DNA of 64,000 nucleotides from JAUIET01 sp039111475 (GTDB taxonomy: Bacteria; Pseudomonadota; Gammaproteobacteria; Pseudomonadales; JAUIET01). The stretch lies in NCBI GenBank assembly GCA_039111475.1, contig JBCCIP010000016.1, forward strand, positions 48,231 to 112,230, in the 5' to 3' direction. Below, one piece after another: positions 60,617-64,000 of the stretch. Position numbers and translations under genes: made by a program. Position 1 is the first letter of the stretch; each line of letters begins with the position of its first letter. The notes under the pieces were generated by a model that was given only the letters and a program-made list of their open reading frames with translations, had not been told where the DNA came from and made no database searches.

Positions 60617-61149
60617 TGTTCAGCCCTCAGCCGCTGCAACAATGGCTGCAGAGTGCCTGACCACACTTTGTCATCAACAATCCCAATATGACGGAGTCGA
60701 ATGCGTCCCTTACGATCAAACACAAATGTTTCCGGCGCTCCTGCCACACCCAGATCAATACCCAAGCGACCACTTCGATCGACAATGTGAAAGCGATACG
60801 GGTCACCAAACTCTCGCAACCACTTCTGTGCTTCAACAATGTCGTTTTTGTAGTTGAGACCGTATAAAGGCACACCGTATTCGCTGGCAATCTTTGTGAG
60901 AAAAGGATGTTCTACGCGGCAAGCGAAGCACCAGCTTGCCCACACATTCAACAGCCCAGGCTCACCGCGCAGGTCTTTGGGCGTAAGCATTTTTGCTGAG
61001 TCATGCAACTCAGGCAGTTCAAAATCAGGAATAGTTCTGTCTATCAACGCTGACGGAAGATATTCGGGGTTTTCGCCAAGACGACCAAACAGTAAAGCGG
61101 CAAGCAGAACAAAGATCAGTAAGGGCAGAAACAGTTTTAGACGCTGCAC
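60613..61149 (-). CDS. ccmG: Thiol:disulfide oxidoreductase CcmG (DsbE)
   Basis: Periplasmic membrane-anchored thioredoxin-like protein of cytochrome c maturation, 178 aa. One N-terminal helix (LFLPLLIFVLLAALLFGRL) anchors it. The active site WCFACRVEHPF has the WCxxC pair near 80-84, and LRGEPGLLNVWASW precedes it. GVPLYGLNYKN and GVAGAPETFVFD are family-typical. Starts with GTG, with AGGGAG 7 bases upstream. Confidence 0.96.
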   Translation of the reverse strand: MQRLKLFLPLLIFVLLAALLFGRLGENPEYLPSALIDRTIPDFELPELHDSAKMLTPKDLRGEPGLLNVWASWCFACRVEHPFLTKIASEYGVPLYGLNYKNDIVEAQKWLREFGDPYRFHIVDRSGRLGIDLGVAGAPETFVFDRKGRIRLRHIGIVDDKVWSGTLQPLLQRLRAEQ

Positions 61150-61164
61150 ATGCTTACTCCCTAA

Positions 61165-63153
61165 CTAGCCCGCACTTTGCACTAATGCGGCTGAGCGTTC
61201 TGTCCGTGCCGCTCTGGCGGATCGAGCACGCCGATAGCGTTTATCCATGACAGCAACAATTCCACCCAGGCCCATCAACAGAGCGCCCAACCACAGCAAT
61301 CGCACATACGCCTTGTGATGCACACGTACCGCCCAAGCATCTGCCGTTAATTTCTCACCCAGTGCGACATAGACATCACGAGTAAGACCTGCATCAATGG
61401 CAGCTTCCGTCATAATATTTTGCTGCGTGGGATAGCGGCGTTTTTCAGGCCGCAAAATGTTGAGCGTTTTTCCATTTTCGCTGAGTTCGAAACGAACATA
61501 TTGAGCCAAATAGTTGTCCACTCTCTCTTCTCCATCATCGAGATAAGTTATTGTATAGGGACCACTACTAACTGCATCACCAGGCTGCATCCGTATGTCT
61601 TGTTCGCTACTGTAATAACTGGTTAGCACCACCCCTAGCGCCGTGATGGCCATACCAAGATGACCAAGCAACATTCCTAGATGACTGGCCCTAAGACGTC
61701 GCCACTTTAATGTAGATTCACTCTTACTGTAGATTGCGCTATGAGTATGCATAAACGCCGTCACTATTATCCACGCGCTTAACAGCACACCCAGGGCCAC
61801 GGCGAAATGATATTCGCCAGGAAAAACCAAAGGACTCATCACACCAAGCACTATGCACACGATCGCCGCCGAGGCCAGCGGCCGGAACAACTGCTGCTGA
61901 CTGGTAGACTTCCAGCGTGCTCTTGGCCCAAGCCCCATCAAGGCAAATAACAGGGCCATTAGCGGTACGAACAGGGTATTAAAATACGGCGGGCCAACAG
62001 AGTATCGGCCCTGCCCAAGAGCGTCCATCAACAAAGGGAACAGAGTGCCAAGCAACACAGTGAGCATGGCAACAACTAACACTACATTGTTTAACAACAA
62101 TAAAAATTCGCGCGACAGGTATGAAAATCGCACATAAGATTTTACCGTTGGCACTCTGAGCGCATACAGCGTTAGCGAACCACCAATAACTGCGCACAAG
62201 AACATCAATATAAAGAAGCCGCGCTCGGGGTCGCTAGCAAATGCGTGCACTGACGTTAGCACCCCTGATCGAACCAGAAAAGTGCCCAGCAAGCACAGCG
62301 AGAACGTGGTAATGGCTAACAGCACTGTCCAGCCTTTAAAAACTCCGCGCTTTTCTGTGACAGCCAGCGAGTGGATCAGTGCGGTGCCCGCTAGCCAGGG
62401 CATGAATGACGCATTTTCTACGGGATCCCAAAACCACCAACCGCCCCAGCCCAGCTCATAATAAGCCCACCAGCTGCCCAGCGCGATGCCTACTGTCAGA
62501 AACGACCAGGCAACATTCGTCCACGGTCTGGTCCAGCGTGCCCAGGCTGAATCCAGTTGACCAGTGCTTAGCGCGGCAATAGCAAACGCAAAAGCGACAG
62601 AAAATCCCACATAACCGATGTAAAGCAACGGCGGATGAATAATCAGACCTATGTCCTGCAGCAGTGGGTTAAGATCATTGCCGTCGCCCGGTACATTGGG
62701 GAACAAACGCTCAAACGGATTCGAGGTCAACAAGGAAAATAGAATAAAGCCAACGCCGATCATGCCCATTATCGACAACACCCTGGCCAGAATATCAATG
62801 GGTAGCTGCCTGCTAAACACGGCGACAGCCAGAGTCCAACCGGCATGAATTAGAATCCACAGCAGAATTGAACCTTCATGATTACCCCACACCGCAGAGA
62901 GTTTGAAACGCATGGGCAGCAATGAATTGGAGTTCTGTGCTACTGTGATAACCGAGAAATCATCGACCGCAAACGACCAGGCGAGACCTACAAAGCTCAC
63001 CAAAGCGAAAATAAATTGACCGGTCGCCAGGCTGCGAGCGGTCATCATCAGCTGCTGATCGCCTCTGATCGCCCCTATCAAAGGCAGTGCCGCCAATAGA
63101 ACCGACAAACACAGCGCCAATACCAGGCTGAAATGTGCGTATTCAGGAATCAT
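61165..63153 (-). CDS. ccmF: Haem lyase subunit CcmF
   Basis: Large polytopic inner-membrane protein that attaches haem to apocytochrome c. At 662 aa it has about 15 membrane segments. The tryptophan-rich haem-binding WWD motif is near 230-250 (ELGWGGWWFWDPVENASFMPWL). SLWILIHAGW-like and LLRSGVLTSVHAFASDP stretches and the essential His residues are present. Lies 15 bases before ccmG and 2 bases after the ccmE stop. Confidence 0.97.
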   Translation of the reverse strand: MIPEYAHFSLVLALCLSVLLAALPLIGAIRGDQQLMMTARSLATGQFIFALVSFVGLAWSFAVDDFSVITVAQNSNSLLPMRFKLSAVWGNHEGSILLWILIHAGWTLAVAVFSRQLPIDILARVLSIMGMIGVGFILFSLLTSNPFERLFPNVPGDGNDLNPLLQDIGLIIHPPLLYIGYVGFSVAFAFAIAALSTGQLDSAWARWTRPWTNVAWSFLTVGIALGSWWAYYELGWGGWWFWDPVENASFMPWLAGTALIHSLAVTEKRGVFKGWTVLLAITTFSLCLLGTFLVRSGVLTSVHAFASDPERGFFILMFLCAVIGGSLTLYALRVPTVKSYVRFSYLSREFLLLLNNVVLVVAMLTVLLGTLFPLLMDALGQGRYSVGPPYFNTLFVPLMALLFALMGLGPRARWKSTSQQQLFRPLASAAIVCIVLGVMSPLVFPGEYHFAVALGVLLSAWIIVTAFMHTHSAIYSKSESTLKWRRLRASHLGMLLGHLGMAITALGVVLTSYYSSEQDIRMQPGDAVSSGPYTITYLDDGEERVDNYLAQYVRFELSENGKTLNILRPEKRRYPTQQNIMTEAAIDAGLTRDVYVALGEKLTADAWAVRVHHKAYVRLLWLGALLMGLGGIVAVMDKRYRRARSARAARTERSAALVQSAG

Positions 63154-63155
63154 GA

Positions 63156-63602
63156 CTAATAATCAGCCTCGCCGCTGGCGCCTGGCTTCTTTAAGGTTTC
63201 TGCCACTTCAGGTGGCATGTAGTTTTCATCATGCTTGGCCAGTACTTCGCTGGCTTCAAACTCACCACCGTCAACCAATTTTCCTGCCACTACTACGCCG
63301 GCGCCTTCGGCAAACATGTCTGGCAAAATTCCATCGTAGTTAACGATCAAATCGGCTGCGTAATCCGTAACAACAAACCTTACCTGCAAACTTTCCGAAT
63401 TACGCTTCACACTGCCTTCTCGCACCATGCCACCCGCTCGAATCTGCTGTCCAACGGCGACTTTACCGGCCGCAATATCAGCCGGGGGATAAAACAAGTT
63501 AATGTTTTCGCGCAAAGCATACAGCAACAGGCTAACCGCAACGGCAACGGCAAGCAGCACGAACAGAATGATTTGCAAACGCTGCTTACGTAGAGGGTGC
63601 AT
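63156..63602 (-). CDS. ccmE: Haem chaperone CcmE
   Basis: Periplasmic haem carrier of system I maturation; covalently binds haem at a histidine. The 148 aa have an N-terminal membrane helix (IILFVLLAVAVAVSLLLYAL), GGMVREGSVKR and YDGILPDMFAEGAGVV, then the haem-binding HDENYMPPEV near 130-139 with the attaching His before D-E-N-Y. Overlaps the ccmD end by 17 bases. Confidence 0.97.
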   Translation of the reverse strand: MHPLRKQRLQIILFVLLAVAVAVSLLLYALRENINLFYPPADIAAGKVAVGQQIRAGGMVREGSVKRNSESLQVRFVVTDYAADLIVNYDGILPDMFAEGAGVVVAGKLVDGGEFEASEVLAKHDENYMPPEVAETLKKPGASGEADY

Positions 63603-63774
63603 GATGTTTACTGCTGATTTTTTTTCGCAATTGTTTGATCAGATTTTTTTTACGGCGGAAGTGACTGCATGCATAAACAGTCAATATTAGAGCGCACACA
63701 CCATACGCTAACCACACATAAAAGCCATGCCCACCCATGTTTAAAAAGTCATTGATAGAATCGAAATACCACAT
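63586..63774 (-). CDS. ccmD: Haem exporter accessory protein CcmD
   Basis: Small single-pass membrane protein that helps release holo-CcmE from the CcmABC complex. I take the ATG at 63774, giving 62 aa starting MWYFDSINDFLNMGG, because GGHGFYVWLAYG and the following helix (CALILTVYACSHF) with a basic tail is the family pattern. The longer upstream frame overlaps ccmC and is not family-like. Order ccmC-ccmD-ccmE-ccmF is standard. Confidence 0.9.
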   Translation of the reverse strand: MWYFDSINDFLNMGGHGFYVWLAYGVCALILTVYACSHFRRKKNLIKQLRKKISSKHHAPST

Positions 63775-63784
63775 TGTCAGACAC

Positions 63785-64000
63785 TCACTTTTGCAGTCGC
63801 GCTCGCACCCACTGAGTACGATATTCACGCTGCAATATACCTAATTGCGTACCGGCGGTAAGCGCTAAGGCATAAAACAAATAAAAGCCTGTAGTTATCA
63901 CCAGAAACGGCCAAAACATATCGGGGTGAATGGTAGATTCTTCAGTGAATTTGATCGTTGCCGGTTGGTGCAGGCTGTACCACCAGTCCACCGACTTATA
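63785..64000 (-). CDS. ccmC: Haem transporter CcmC (C-terminal fragment, cut by window)
   Basis: Only the last 71 codons lie in the window; the rest continues past the right edge. The visible residues YKSVDWWYSLHQPATIKF include the family tail of the WWD/TLHQ region. HPDMFWPFLVITTGFYLFY is the last membrane helix of CcmC. The GTG at 63991 is internal, not a start. It precedes ccmD by 10 bases. Confidence 0.88.
   Translation of the reverse strand, partial: YKSVDWWYSLHQPATIKFTEESTIHPDMFWPFLVITTGFYLFYALALTAGTQLGILQREYRTQWVRARLQK

Noticed and set aside
1..64000. tRNA or rRNA genes, CRISPR arrays, prophage, insertion sequences
   Set aside because: No tRNA-like T-loop with matching arms, no spaced direct repeats, no transposase or integrase frame was seen.

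Overview
The window reads as chromosomal DNA of a free-living, aerobic, probably marine gammaproteobacterium of intermediate G+C. The placement rests on gene content and order: nudJ-mnmA-hflD-purB at the left edge, roxA (ycfD), the ppsA/ppsR pair, thrH, cysB, zipA, hspQ, rmuC, uup and a system I cytochrome c maturation operon. It is not an enteric or a typical pseudomonad: it also has a 2-oxoglutarate:ferredoxin oxidoreductase operon, an Irr-like Fur protein with a rubrerythrin, and an atypical propionyl-CoA carboxylase. I cannot name the genus. Coding density is high, no gap exceeds 300 bases, and I see no tRNA, rRNA, CRISPR array, prophage or insertion sequence.

Layout. 1-5299 (+): nudJ (cut by the edge), mnmA, hflD, purB, roxA and a DUF7931-like gene, mostly translationally coupled. 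5321-7825 (+): a membrane protein with an inactive transglutaminase domain plus a RimK-like ATP-grasp ligase, the least understood system here. 7850-11178: convergent/divergent ppsA and ppsR. 11189-19011 (-): propionyl-CoA to succinyl-CoA cassette (pccB, biotin carboxylase subunit, methylmalonyl-CoA mutase, meaB). 19148-20672: pabB (+), then a 160-base structured inverted-repeat element. 20673-24706: thrH, a DUF6316-like gene, cysB, a 5'-nucleotidase (all -) and a fructosamine kinase (+). 24703-29369 (-): D-cysteine desulfhydrase-like gene, yajC, xthA, a PaaI thioesterase, an LLM oxidoreductase, a small ORF and an SDR. 29578-29916 (+): hspQ. 29926-35439 (-): bcp, rmuC, Nudix, flavin reductase, moaE, moaD, moaC and an MBL-fold hydrolase. 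35691-40498 (-): a ketosteroid-dehydrogenase-like flavoprotein, a KASIII-like synthase and uup; then uppP (+). 41371-47813 (-): aceK, korB, korA and an FAD/Fe-S oxidoreductase in one operon. 48003-51956 (-): SirB1-like protein, DUF3501, an HdrD/GlpC-like Fe-S protein, rubrerythrin and a Fur/Irr-like regulator. 52033-58685 (-): ligA, zipA, smc. 58824-64000 (-): ccmI, ccmH, ccmG, ccmF, ccmE, ccmD and the end of ccmC.

The metabolic theme is growth on acetate, fatty acids or propionate: AceK sets the split between TCA cycle and glyoxylate shunt, KorAB handles 2-oxoglutarate with ferredoxin, the propionyl-CoA cassette feeds succinyl-CoA, and PpsA/PpsR drive gluconeogenesis. Many genes overlap by 4 bases (ATGA or GTGA) and GTG starts are frequent.

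Best candidates for a second look: the ligase/7TM pair (5321-7825), the FAD-korA-korB-aceK operon, the Irr-box-like palindrome beside a good promoter upstream of rubrerythrin (51473-51521), the structured element at 20498-20657, and the missing AUG of the desulfhydrase near 25713.
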